This document shows positions 24,818 to 35,600 of a stretch of DNA of 64,000 nucleotides, piece after piece. Position 1 is the stretch's first letter; every line of letters begins with the position of its first letter. The position numbers and the translations under genes are program-made. The notes under the pieces were generated by a model. The model was given only the letters and a program-made list of their open reading frames with translations, was not told the DNA's origin and searched no databases. The DNA lies in assembly GCF_007830175.1 (NCBI RefSeq), contig NZ_VLKH01000009.1:1-64000 (forward strand). Direction: 5' to 3'. The stretch is from Sedimentibacter saalensis (lineage in GTDB: Bacteria; Bacillota; Clostridia; Tissierellales; Sedimentibacteraceae).

Positions 24818-26503
24818 TCAACAACGAATTGCCTTTAAATTATATATTCTTGTATATTTATTCCCTTCAGGTACCATTTGATAATTATATACAAATGTAC
24901 TCGGGTACATATTTTCGCGTATTATTCTTCCAACTTCAATACATACTCCTGCAGGAGCCGCTAAGAAAAGATGTATCTCGTCATATTTGTAATAAATCTT
25001 ATCCAACTCACTCTTCAATGTTTTCTTAAATCTTTGAACATCAGCATAATAGTTTAAGTATGATAACTGCGGATTATCTACTCCAATAGACAGAAGGTCA
25101 AACTCAACATTTAGAGCTGATTCAACGTCCCCAATATCAACAGGTGCACTTACACTAACTGATACTGCCAATATTTTTGAACCGTTTGCTTTCAAATCTA
25201 AAACAATATTTATACTGTCGTCTTGTTCATTATAAACCCATTTATTTTCATTTTCAAAATACTGGTATATATTAATATTCGGATTATCATTTTGAAGCAA
25301 ATATCCAAAAGCTACGAGTAATGGAATCGCTGCTATTGGGAATATATGTACTGCATTATTTGAATTCTTTATTATGCTCTCATAGATATTAATAACATTA
25401 TCCAAACATACATTCCATTCTTCAGATGATTTTGGTCTTATATTTTGAATAGATGATCTATAAATCGCAGAATTTTCAATATTAAACGCTTTCATTATAA
25501 CATCGTAATCCAGTGCTACCCCATACAACTTAAAATCAACAATAATGCTTCTACTCGCTTCAGGAATCTTCGTAAATTTTTCTCCATGAAGATAGTATTT
25601 ACCATGTTTAGCTGGAGTAACTCTATAATCGTATGTCCATTTAGCAAGACTAACTTCCCAATTATAGAATTGAAAATGGCTTTGATCAGTTTCTGTATTT
25701 ATTTCTCCTACGACGAATCCTGCAGGATAATCTTTATCTTCAGCTCTTCCCTGTCTACAAGAACAAAATTCTGTATTTATAGATGGATCATAGACCACCG
25801 TAGCATCATGACAATGACCACCTAAATATAGATCAATATCCATTGTCTTATACAGACTTTTTATGTGTGCTTTTACACAATTGTTAAAATCACTTATTCG
25901 ATGATGTCCAATTGCAATTTTAATTGGCTTTGTCTTTACTAATGGCTCAGAAAGACATTCAAATAGGCTATTGAGCCCAACATGTAATTTACCAGATTCA
26001 TTTTCTGAATTGTAACACATCCAAGCTGTATTAAGATGAATTATTGCAATATTGTCATCCAAACTTTCCACAAAATGAATCTTGTCTTTAGGATATTTTC
26101 GCCCAAGTATATTTTGATATGTGTCAAAAAAATCGTATTGAGCCTTGTTTAGCTTGTCATAATATACTCTTTCATCTTCATCTAGTAATTCAATTTCCCA
26201 GGCTTTCCTAACGATTTGTTCTCTTTCGTCGGGTATATTTCTATTCAAATCATGGTTTCCGGGAATCATAAAAACTTTGAGAAATGGAACATCAGTAACT
26301 GCAATAATCCTTTTAATCAGTAATTCAGCATCTTGATATCCATTATTTTTATCACTTATATCTCCTGTAATAATAATAAAATCAAACGGGCTCTGTTGAC
26401 TAATATCTTGAATCTCTGCGATTAATGCTTCTCGCATAATAGTGGTTTTAATTCCCGAAGCTATCGAATGTAAATCTGATAAGTGTATCCACCTATACCT
26501 CAT
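24818..26503 (-). CDS. CBASS effector: metallophosphoesterase-SAVED fusion
   Basis: 561 residues. Residues 1-270 are a calcineurin-like metallophosphoesterase: HLSDLH (Asp10, His12), TGDISD (Asp48), PGNHDL (Asn83-His84), IGHHR and GGHCHD give the complete two-metal site. Residues 330-561 match SAVED: ANGSKILAVSVSVSAP and, near the end, EIHLFLAAPAGVCIEVGRI. SAVED domains bind cyclic oligonucleotides made by CD-NTases. It is the last gene of the CD-NTase-Cap2-Cap3 operon. By analogy the phosphoesterase is the killing domain, switched on by the cyclic nucleotide; nuclease or nucleotide hydrolase activity is possible. I do not recall this fusion as a characterised CBASS effector. Confidence 0.85.
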   Translation of the reverse strand: MRYRWIHLSDLHSIASGIKTTIMREALIAEIQDISQQSPFDFIIITGDISDKNNGYQDAELLIKRIIAVTDVPFLKVFMIPGNHDLNRNIPDEREQIVRKAWEIELLDEDERVYYDKLNKAQYDFFDTYQNILGRKYPKDKIHFVESLDDNIAIIHLNTAWMCYNSENESGKLHVGLNSLFECLSEPLVKTKPIKIAIGHHRISDFNNCVKAHIKSLYKTMDIDLYLGGHCHDATVVYDPSINTEFCSCRQGRAEDKDYPAGFVVGEINTETDQSHFQFYNWEVSLAKWTYDYRVTPAKHGKYYLHGEKFTKIPEASRSIIVDFKLYGVALDYDVIMKAFNIENSAIYRSSIQNIRPKSSEEWNVCLDNVINIYESIIKNSNNAVHIFPIAAIPLLVAFGYLLQNDNPNINIYQYFENENKWVYNEQDDSINIVLDLKANGSKILAVSVSVSAPVDIGDVESALNVEFDLLSIGVDNPQLSYLNYYADVQRFKKTLKSELDKIYYKYDEIHLFLAAPAGVCIEVGRIIRENMYPSTFVYNYQMVPEGNKYTRIYNLKAIRC

Positions 26504-26568
26504 CTATAAGTCCCTCCATTCAAGCGTAATAAAAGCTTTATAAAAAATTTTCATTACTCAAAACATTC

Positions 26569-27036
26569 CTACATATCATGTGCTTCCATTTTTACTATTT
26601 TCCCGTCCAGCACACTCCACACACCAATCTGCTCAGTACCAACAATTACAAAAAGGAGCCATTCCGAATTTTGTTTTCTCTTAGATATCTGTAACCAGTT
26701 TCTTCGATCTATCCAAGATGGGTGAGGCATACGTTGATTGTGGGTATGCCACTCTCCAATATAGGTTTTTACAAATCCTGATTCTTTCCATAAATTATCC
26801 ATTATTTCTTGATGACCACACTCTGCACGTTTATACGCATTATTGGTGCACTTATCTTCCTTTTGAGGCTCTGTTATATCAGTAGCGATGACTTGTTTTT
26901 CTGCCGGATTTAGCTTTCCAACGATAATTCCACCGCTTTCAATTTCAAAGTTATAATTGTGGATATAACTGGTCCATTTTTGATAAACAATTTCATCTAT
27001 AGAAAAAATCATCAAATTCTCACAATAATAGTCCAT
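26569..27036 (-). CDS. cap3: CBASS Cap3 JAMM isopeptidase
   Basis: 155 residues. The JAB/JAMM zinc site is intact: Glu in EIESGGIIVG, HTH (His97, His99), and Ser107 and Asp110 in HPSWID. In type II CBASS, Cap3 removes the CD-NTase from the conjugates made by Cap2. It lies 5 bp after cap2, with AAGGAG before its ATG, and 65 bp before the effector gene. Confidence 0.92.
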   Translation of the reverse strand: MDYYCENLMIFSIDEIVYQKWTSYIHNYNFEIESGGIIVGKLNPAEKQVIATDITEPQKEDKCTNNAYKRAECGHQEIMDNLWKESGFVKTYIGEWHTHNQRMPHPSWIDRRNWLQISKRKQNSEWLLFVIVGTEQIGVWSVLDGKIVKMEAHDM

Positions 27037-27041
27037 GTGAT

Positions 27042-28784
27042 TTACTCCTTACTTCTTCGATTACATATGCTACAATTGTGGTTTGTAATTGCATCTATGG
27101 TAATGCTACTTTTATTCTTATTTGCCAAATACCATTGCGATAAGTAAAATCCTTGTCCAAGTAATTCTTCCGATGCTCCTATCCAAGAAGACACTGAATT
27201 ATTAGTATATGTGCCATTCAAAATACCAATAGACTGTCTTGCCGCCATCAACGCTGTCTGTTGTGAGTCCAAGCAACTATATGGAACAAAAGCACCACTG
27301 CATCCAGATAGATTTTTCTTAAAATTCTGTTCTGGAGCAACAAAGCTACCTCTAAATTGAACCAAGTCACTTGAAATCACATCTGTATATAGGCACTGCA
27401 AACATGATTTATTGTCAATATTTATTGATATGACATGGCCTCCGACACCATATGGTTCATTGAAGCAACATACAAATGGTACGTCAAGATTATAATCATT
27501 TAAAATTCTGTTTATCTCAAGATTAATCGTTGGTTCACCAAGTGCTGAAATTATAAGATCATATTGTCCTAATCGCTTCTCATCGGAAATAAATTTTTGA
27601 GCACTTCTATCTATATAATTCAATGGATCAATATCAGAATAAGGATACATTGCTTCTAGTTTCTCCTTAACAAGATCAGCTTTATATCCGCACTTTTTAG
27701 GGCTTATTGAATCAAAACCTAGCCAATGTCTATGTACATTCTCAGGCTGGAAAAGATCATTATCTAAAATATCAATATTCATAATTCCCGCTTGGCAAAG
27801 ATTATTAGCAATATAGCCCCCGATCGAACCACATCCAAGTAAAAGTACTCGTTTGTCTTTCAATTCTGACATTGCACCGCCCCGCATAGTTAAATACTCA
27901 AAATCTATTCGTTCGACAAAAACATTTTCTACTCTACACATCTGGTTACAACCAATCTTTAAATACCTTGAATTATTAAATTCAATACGGAAACCAAATA
28001 ATATATCTCCCTCGTCAGAAGGATAAGCAAGGATTATATATCGCATATAGTACTTAACTTTCTTATCAAGAAACTTTTTAAACTGATGCCTTACAGATGA
28101 ACTGGTATTCTCAACAATGTACCTTCGAATCACGCTCCACTTAAATTGTTTTGACAATGGTATCATAGAACTTCCCACTCTAATTCTTATAACTAGACAG
28201 GTTTTTTCGAAATCGTCTTTATCCGGAACAAGGCCAAAATTATTACGCAGAATAACCTCAGCTTCATCTTTTGTATTGCCTACAATACTAATACCATGTG
28301 AAATGACAATCGGTACTTCAGCATATTTTATGTCCTTTGTATCAAGAGAGGAGTATACCATTTTATTTCGAATTGAAAGCCAATATGAATCAAACTCTCT
28401 ACAAACCTCTTTATTATAAGTTTCACTTCCAGGATGTATATTTAGAATCTTAACCGCTTGATCGAAGCAATCAATCACTAACTGAGCAGCCATATCTTGT
28501 TTGATTAATATTGCACTAGAGTCAAAAAGGCATATCTTCCCCTCTGTTCCCACATGTGTGCGAAATTTATTATTATCAACAACAAAAATATCCGGCATTG
28601 TTAGTGGGAAATCAGAGAAAAACGAGATTATCAACTCAATCTTTTCGTAATTTTTTAGTAGAATGTTTCCACTATACTCTACGATATATTTCTTTTTGCA
28701 GTTTTCAATTTGTTCGAAACAAACATCGCGATGAATATTAAGATTATTAATGATACCTACTACATCCTCCTTTGTCATAGGCAT
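27042..28784 (-). CDS. cap2: CBASS Cap2 E2-E1 fusion
   Basis: About 580 residues from ATG 28784 (GTG 28787 also possible). N-terminal E2-like domain with the conjugating cysteine in EGKICLFD (about residue 85), then a long linker domain, then a ThiF/E1 domain with the ATP loop LLLGCGSIGGYIAN, the DNDLFQPENVHRH motif, the adenylation Cys region SGCSGAF, and zinc-binding CLQC and CSIC pairs. Cap2 conjugates the C-terminus of the CD-NTase to target proteins and primes it. The gene begins at the base after the CD-NTase stop codon, so the two are translationally coupled. Confidence 0.93.
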   Translation of the reverse strand: MPMTKEDVVGIINNLNIHRDVCFEQIENCKKKYIVEYSGNILLKNYEKIELIISFFSDFPLTMPDIFVVDNNKFRTHVGTEGKICLFDSSAILIKQDMAAQLVIDCFDQAVKILNIHPGSETYNKEVCREFDSYWLSIRNKMVYSSLDTKDIKYAEVPIVISHGISIVGNTKDEAEVILRNNFGLVPDKDDFEKTCLVIRIRVGSSMIPLSKQFKWSVIRRYIVENTSSSVRHQFKKFLDKKVKYYMRYIILAYPSDEGDILFGFRIEFNNSRYLKIGCNQMCRVENVFVERIDFEYLTMRGGAMSELKDKRVLLLGCGSIGGYIANNLCQAGIMNIDILDNDLFQPENVHRHWLGFDSISPKKCGYKADLVKEKLEAMYPYSDIDPLNYIDRSAQKFISDEKRLGQYDLIISALGEPTINLEINRILNDYNLDVPFVCCFNEPYGVGGHVISINIDNKSCLQCLYTDVISSDLVQFRGSFVAPEQNFKKNLSGCSGAFVPYSCLDSQQTALMAARQSIGILNGTYTNNSVSSWIGASEELLGQGFYLSQWYLANKNKSSITIDAITNHNCSICNRRSKE

Positions 28785-28787
28785 CAC

Positions 28788-29795
28788 TTAAGCTGATTCG
28801 GATGTACCGACCATGCTCTTGTCTACAGTAACAGGAAAATCTGCACCAAATAGATTGACTAAAATCGAACACGCATCAGCCTTCTTTTCTTTTGTTTTTA
28901 CGTCATCAAGTTTTGTGCTCATCGTTACAATCTTCTGATAAAAACTCTCCATCTGTTTATCCGTCATCTTTTCAAACAAATTATTACCGGGTTCTACCGG
29001 TAAGGCTGTATCGATCACATGGTAGTACTTTTCGTCCTGACTATTCCATGATAATGTGAATGTATTTTTAATATTCTTTACCATATTATCAAGTGCTGAA
29101 AAATCATCATACACATTCTTTTGGGTTGCCCAATCATACTGTTTGGTAACAGAAAACAAATGATATGCTAGTACCGTAAGACTTATTCCCGTTGGCGCTT
29201 CATTTCCGTTTGAAGAGAATTGATGTGTCCTCCACTTTTTCATGTATCGAATCACTCTTCGAAATTGAGCTGCATCATCTCCACTATGTTTCCCTTTGAT
29301 TGTTGCAATTAATCCTTGTGGATCCGTTAATTCCCATTTTTTGTTTTCAGTCGTAGAAAACTCTTTACCTTTGGCTATATACAGCTTCCCATCAGCATTA
29401 TCCGCTGCATATACTGCAAAGTCTACATGAAAAACAGACTCACCGTCTTTTTGATATGTAACAGTAACACAAGATCTACGTATCTCAACACTCTTTGTAT
29501 GACCTATCAAGGCATCCCTTACCCATTTCTTTGGCACAAGTGGATCTGAATAATCATCTTTATTAATGTTGAACTTAATGCCAACATCAATATCATAATC
29601 TTCATCTTCGGGAATGATCCCAGTACCCATAGAATAACTTCCTTGATTAAAGGTCGTATATGAAGCTGCATCCTTAGATATATTGTCTTTAAGCTTTTTC
29701 AACAAAATATCTCTTTTTTCTCGTAAAGTAGCATTTTCATCATCCAGCTTGATTTCGTCATGAAAATCAATAAATTCTTTTTGTAAATTAATCAT
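28788..29795 (-). CDS. CD-NTase (cGAS/DncV-like nucleotidyltransferase)
   Basis: 335 residues. Nucleotidyltransferase core: QGSYSMGTG (Gly52-Ser53), DYDIDVG with Asp68 and Asp70, and the third acidic residue in FHVDFAVYA (Asp125). It should make a cyclic di- or trinucleotide on phage infection; the SAVED effector argues for a trinucleotide-type signal, and the sequence resembles clade D enzymes (guess). It ends GTSESA, a small-residue C-terminus suited to Cap2 conjugation. GAGGTG precedes the ATG. First gene of the four-gene operon; no clear promoter stands out in 29796-29950. Confidence 0.92.
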   Translation of the reverse strand: MINLQKEFIDFHDEIKLDDENATLREKRDILLKKLKDNISKDAASYTTFNQGSYSMGTGIIPEDEDYDIDVGIKFNINKDDYSDPLVPKKWVRDALIGHTKSVEIRRSCVTVTYQKDGESVFHVDFAVYAADNADGKLYIAKGKEFSTTENKKWELTDPQGLIATIKGKHSGDDAAQFRRVIRYMKKWRTHQFSSNGNEAPTGISLTVLAYHLFSVTKQYDWATQKNVYDDFSALDNMVKNIKNTFTLSWNSQDEKYYHVIDTALPVEPGNNLFEKMTDKQMESFYQKIVTMSTKLDDVKTKEKKADACSILVNLFGADFPVTVDKSMVGTSESA

Positions 29796-30107
29796 TTTCT
29801 ACACCTCACCATTTTCTTATTAAAATAAAATTATTAGGTACATTTCCATATACTACAGCACATATGAACTTCCCATTATTGCTATAATTAGTGGCTTGAT
29901 TATAATGAATTATTTTTAAAATTTGAGATAATTGGAGATTGTATAATATTTAAAATAAAATTTTAATAAATTACCATAACATACAAAATAGCCTTCAATG
30001 TTTAATAAAAAAGTGTTAATGATATATATTTACTTTTATGACATGTCTTTGTGCACAATGGAAATTTAGACTCATTATTCTAAGATTAGAAAATTATAAG
30101 TTATGAT

Positions 30108-30400
30108 TTGACAAATACTTTTTAGTAAAAGTATTCATTGAGATAGCCAAATTATTCTGGCTTTATATTATATTGGACATACAACCGAACACCCCCCGCA
30201 TTCAAATCGTATATTAATTGTACTCCCATATTTTGATAAAATCAACCATATTAATACATTTATTTTTCTAATGCAACGAATATTTTAGTTTCTAATGTAA
30301 GTATTGAGTCAATATCCTACTTGTTTATTAATAACGTAAAAAGCACCTATTGTTTACTACCCAATAGGTGCTTCATTGTAATTTTACTTATATATCTAGT
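30108..30400. repeat. Dispersed hairpin-ended element, copy 2
   Basis: Longest copy of the element at 19107. It contains TTGACAAATACT, AGCCA-8-TGGCT, ACCGAACACCCCCCGCATTC and ends with AGCACCTATTG/CAATAGGTGCT then CTAGT, directly abutting the fusA-like stop codon. On the minus strand the end hairpin is followed by TTTTTACG and would serve as that gene's terminator. The 29796-30107 remainder is AT-rich with no gene. Confidence 0.68.
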
Positions 30401-32455
30401 CTAATTTTCATTCTTAGCCTTGTAGTCTGATATTACTTTTTCAGCCATCATGAACGGCATTTCGTCGTATCTTAAAAATTCCATCTCAAAGCTTCCTCTT
30501 GCCTGAGTCATGGATTTCAGGTCTATGGCATATGTGTACATTTCTGCCATTGGAGCCTCTGCCATTACGTGCTGAGTTCCGTCATCCTGTTGTTCCATAC
30601 CGAGGATTTTTCCTCTTCTCTTGTTCATGTCACCCATGATGTCTCCTAAGTATTCATCAGGAATGCTGATTTCTACTTTGGCAATTGGTTCAAGAAGAAC
30701 AGGTTTTGCTTCAGCCATACCTTTTTTGAACGCCAATGAAGCAGCCAGTTTAAATGACATTTCATTTGAGTCAACGTCGTGGTATGAACCGTCATACAAT
30801 GTTGCTTTTACGCCAACAACTTTGCAGCCTGCCAGGACACCTTTGTCCATGCATTCATGGAGTCCTTTTTCAACTGCAGGTATAAAGTTTCTTGGAACTG
30901 CTCCTCCGAATACTTCATCCACAAATTCAAATTCTGTCTGTGAAGGTTCAAATCTTACACGAACATCGCCGTATTGTCCGGCTCCGCCTGATTGTTTCTT
31001 GTGTTTTCCTTGAACGTCTGATTTTCCTCTTATTGTTTCTCTGTATGCCACTTTAGGCGGAGTTAGATTTACTTCAGCCTTGAAGTTGTTTTTAAGCTTG
31101 TTGGCAATAACTTCTAGCTGAATGTTTCCTTGTCCTCCTAATATTTGTTCTTTTGTTTCTACGTTTCTTTCTATCGTAAAGGTTGGGTCTTCTTCGTTAA
31201 GTTTGTGAAGTCCTGTACCAACTTTTTCGTCATTATCTTTTGACTTGGCACTTACTGCCATGAAATAGCATGGTTTAGGGAAATCTATGCCTTCATATAC
31301 TATTGGGTTTGTTTTTATTGAAATAGTGTCTCCTGTTTTAAAGTATTGCAATTTAGAAGTTGCACCAATGTCTCCTGCTGCTATTTCAGAAGCTTCAACC
31401 TGATCTTTTCCCCTTAAACAGAAAATACTTCCGATTCTCTCTGTTTCGCCTGAATCTGCATTGTAAATATCCATATCTTTTTTAATAGAACCGGACATAA
31501 CTTTGAACAACGAAATTTTACCTACAAACGGGTCTACTATTGTTTTGAAAACTAAAGCTGAAAGTGGAGATTTTATATCAACGTTTCTTGTTTCTTCTTT
31601 GGAGCCATTCATTCCTTTAACTTCGGCAAGATCCTGAGCACTTGGAAGATACTCGATTATGGTTCTTAAAAGCAGTCTAGCTCCAAGACCTTTGATAGCT
31701 GATCCCAGTATTACAGGAACCAATTCTCCTGAAAGGACAGCTTTCTTTAAGCCTGTATGTATTTCTTCGTCTGTAAACTCTTCACCGTTGAAGAATTTAT
31801 CAAGCAGTTCTTCATCTGTTTCGGCAACGCTTTCCATCAAAAGAGCCCTTACTCTTTCAGCCTTTTCAGCTGTATCTGGAAGTGTATCAACTGGTTCTGG
31901 TCCTATGTAGCATTGTCTGTTCAGGATATCCATGTATCCGTCGTGATTTTCACCTTTACCCAGAGGAATTGTAAATGGAGCTACTTTTTTTCCGAATGTT
32001 TCTCTCAATGAATCAAGTACTTCGTCGAATTTAACGTTTTCTTTATCCATTTTATTAAGCACTATGATTCTTGGCATGTTTCTTTGTTCAGCATATTTCC
32101 ATGCCTTCTCTGTACCTACTTCGATACCTGAGCTTGCATCTACTACTAAAACAGCGCTGCTTGCAACCCTTAGGGCTCCATACACTTCGCCGACGAAATC
32201 AAAATATCCAGGAGTGTCAAGAAAATTAATTTTAGTATTGTCATACTCTATTGGTATGATTGAAGTGCCAATAGAAACTTGTCTGTCTTTTTCTTCTTTA
32301 TCGAAGTCTGAAACTGTATTACCGTCTTCGACTCTACCCATGCGGTTTGTAACATTGGTAAAGTATAAAAGTGATTCCGTCAGCGTTGTTTTGCCACAGT
32401 TACTGTGGCCAATTAAGGCAACGTTTCTAATTTTGTCTGTGCTATACGTTTTCAT
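30401..32455 (-). CDS. Elongation factor G-like GTPase (FusA paralogue)
   Basis: 684 residues. GTPase motifs GHSNCGKTT, DTPGYFDF and NKMD, with the switch pattern DRQVSIGTS. EF-G domains II-V follow, including the domain IV segment with GGAGQYGDVRVRFEP and the C-terminal domain V QARGSFEMEF. The P-loop GHSNCGKT (rather than AHIDAGKT) and length mark the EF-G-like paralogue branch found in clostridia, rather than housekeeping FusA. Its exact role on the ribosome is not settled. No str-operon genes surround it. Confidence 0.9.
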   Translation of the reverse strand: MKTYSTDKIRNVALIGHSNCGKTTLTESLLYFTNVTNRMGRVEDGNTVSDFDKEEKDRQVSIGTSIIPIEYDNTKINFLDTPGYFDFVGEVYGALRVASSAVLVVDASSGIEVGTEKAWKYAEQRNMPRIIVLNKMDKENVKFDEVLDSLRETFGKKVAPFTIPLGKGENHDGYMDILNRQCYIGPEPVDTLPDTAEKAERVRALLMESVAETDEELLDKFFNGEEFTDEEIHTGLKKAVLSGELVPVILGSAIKGLGARLLLRTIIEYLPSAQDLAEVKGMNGSKEETRNVDIKSPLSALVFKTIVDPFVGKISLFKVMSGSIKKDMDIYNADSGETERIGSIFCLRGKDQVEASEIAAGDIGATSKLQYFKTGDTISIKTNPIVYEGIDFPKPCYFMAVSAKSKDNDEKVGTGLHKLNEEDPTFTIERNVETKEQILGGQGNIQLEVIANKLKNNFKAEVNLTPPKVAYRETIRGKSDVQGKHKKQSGGAGQYGDVRVRFEPSQTEFEFVDEVFGGAVPRNFIPAVEKGLHECMDKGVLAGCKVVGVKATLYDGSYHDVDSNEMSFKLAASLAFKKGMAEAKPVLLEPIAKVEISIPDEYLGDIMGDMNKRRGKILGMEQQDDGTQHVMAEAPMAEMYTYAIDLKSMTQARGSFEMEFLRYDEMPFMMAEKVISDYKAKNEN

Positions 32456-32647
32456 TTACTTTATTCCTCCTAATAGATTCTGCTTATTTATTATATTTTA
32501 CATTAATTTACATGATAAATCAATATAATTTTAATATTGGGACTATTATGCCTGTTTTGTGCAGACAATAATGATACATTTAATGCATATTTGCATTTTT
32601 TTAAAAGAGTGATATAATCTACTATTATTAACAATTCGAGGAAAATT

Positions 32648-35600
32648 ATGAATGAAATTTTATTAAATTTTTTAGCACAGGCAGTATTAGGCGGAGCATC
32701 GGGATACATAACAAACGATTATGCAATTAACATGCTTTTCAAGGAATATACTCCGTTGAAAATAGGCGGAGTGATCAAAAAAACAAGATTAGAGTTTATT
32801 GACAACTTAAGCTCCATGGTTGAAAATGACATTATAAACAAGGAAAAGCTCCATGAAATCCTTACAGATGACAAGTTTAAGGAAAAATTTGATGTTCTCA
32901 CAGAGGATTTCTTTAAAAAAAGCCTTTATGAATCAGCAGGAAATGACAAATTTTCAGACATTGATGGATTCAGCTCCACTATGTCAAATACAGATAACTA
33001 TGTATCATCATTAATAGAAAAAATTGTTCCCCCAGGAACTGATTTGATTGTTGACAGCATGGAACCAGGAGACATTTTAAGCAATGTGCAGCTTGAGAAA
33101 ATATCCTCTACTCTTTATGATTTTATTGTTGAAACTCTTGAAAGCAAGGATATATTAGAAAAGTTTATTCTAAAACTATATGAAACAGTCAAGGATTGCA
33201 ATGTAAATGAGCTTTTATGCGGAGCAGAAAATTTTTCTTCAGCAATATTAACAAATATTTTTGAAAAACTACCGGATATCTTCCGTTCAAGCTCAAATAT
33301 AGATGATGTATCAGAATTAATAAACTTAACCAGTGCTCTGAACAGTTCAAAGCAAGTTTTATACAATAGAGAATTAAAAACTATACTTAACATAGATAGC
33401 CTTAAAAAAGCAGAAATTTCAAAGAAGTTTCTTGATTTCATAAATTCAGACAAAGGCCAGAACTTAGTATCAAAGCTTGGAAGTTCTATTTTTGAATATG
33501 GAAAAAAACTTGATAAAAGCATTTTTGACCTACTTGATTCTTCATTTGAAAATAATCTGAAGGAATATATCAAAGAAAATCTGCCTCACCTGACCAGCAG
33601 CATTGTAGCATGGATTGAGGAAAACAATAAGTCTATTGATCAGCTTCTTGAAGATTCAATTGATGAAGTTATTAAGGAATCAGACGGTTTAAAGAGAAAG
33701 CTTCTGTCTACAATTAAAAACTCATATTTTGGAAATCTCAGCCAGAAATACAGCATAGTCAATAAAATCATATCATTTGTTGAAAAGATTGCAGAGCCTG
33801 AAAAATTATCAGAAAAGCTTAGTTCAAAGGCTATAGAAATTCTAAGCAGCATGACTGTTGCAGAAATCGTGCTTGAAGCCGAAAAAAACAACATAACAGC
33901 TGAACGTCTTTCTCAGGCAGCAACAACATACATTAACAACAATTTTGAAGCAATATTTAACGAAGTAATAGACAAAGCTGGAAATCTGAAAATCAGCGAC
34001 ATGGCTCCTGACTATGCATTCGGCCATATCAGCCTTAAGAACATCCTAAGCTCAAATGCTATATTATCAATGGCAAATAAAAATGCTCAGCAAGCTGTTA
34101 ATGATAAATTATCCTTAAAATTATCTGAGCTTTCAACAGAACAGACTGCAAAGAAAGTTATAGATAAGACTGACAAATTGATTGTAAATCTAGTTAAGAA
34201 CAGTGATGGAGACATTAGGAAAGAAATCCAGATTAAAATTGAAAACGCATGGAATATGAAGTCGTCCCTGAAAAGTAAATCAATATATGAGCAGGTGGAC
34301 GGTGAAATTTATGGTGCTTACAAATCCTTGTCTGAAAATTTAAAACATATGAATGTTTCAGAGGCACTGGACAAATTAAACTCCATCGAAAATCTTTCGC
34401 TAAACAGCTCAAGATCTCTTCGTGAATATGTGGTTAACAACACAGATACAATTCTCAAGGGTTCAATAAAAGGAATAGTGTCTTCAAACCTCAACAAGCT
34501 TAGTGATGATGACCTTGTTGAATTTGCAAATGAATTTATAGGGCGCGAGCTTAAACCAATAATGTTTTTCGGAGGAGTTCTGGGAGTTACTGCCGGTCTT
34601 ATTTTGGCTGCATTTCAAAATGCTCCTGCAGATCCGGGCAGCATAAGTGCCGTAACCATGGCAACATATGCATTCGTGGGATTCATTACAAACGTCCTTG
34701 CAATAAACATGCTTTTCAAGCCTTACAAGGAAGTGAAGATTTTAAGCAAAATCCCTATTTTAAGACACTTTTCCCATGGATTTATTTTAAAAAACCAGAA
34801 AGCTTTTGCAAAGAGCACAGCAGACTTTATTGACAAAAGCTTGTTAAGTCAGGAAAGCATCAATTCCCTTTTCAACGAATACGAATCAGTTATAAAGGAA
34901 AGCTTCTTGAACAGTGCAGCAGATAAAAATTATGAAACTGCTGGAAGAATATTGTCTGACAACAAAAAAAGTATTACAGAAGGCATATTGAAGTTTGGCA
35001 AAAATAAAATTTCAGAGAATTCAAGTGTAGTTGCTGCTTCTCTTTACGACAAGGTAGGAACAACAAAACTATCGGCAATTGTTGACTCCAATATGGCAGA
35101 AAACTTCACAGATGAAGCATTAAAAGGAATTTCAAGCAATAAGTTAAGCAGTATGGCTTTCGAAAAGATAACCAGCGATACAAACACACTTGAATTTGTA
35201 TCATCACCCGCGGTTAAAAAGGTGCTTGTAAGTACAGTTGATAAATATTACACATCATTTGAGGAATTTGTAAGTGACAGCACTAAAATCAAAAATTTCG
35301 CGTTGAAACAGCAGGATAAATACAATACTTTAACCGGCAAGTCCTTGACTGAAATACTTGGCAATGAAAAAACAGAAAAACTTACAGAGGGTGCCTCCGT
35401 AAAAATTTCATCCATGGCTACTTCAAAATCCTCCAGAGAAAAAATTTCTCAAGGTTCAGTAAAAATAATCAATCGATATTTTGACAGCGACAAGAAATTC
35501 GAAGAACTTTTTGACGGTAAATTAAAAGGATATGTAGACAAAAATCTTCCCGGTATTCTCAAGAAGTTATCCTCAGCTGTAAAAAACAGTTCTGTACAAA

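Noticed and set aside
24818-26503. Stand-alone DNA repair nuclease (SbcD-type)
   Set aside because: The C-terminal SAVED-like domain and the CD-NTase/Cap2/Cap3 operon point to CBASS instead.
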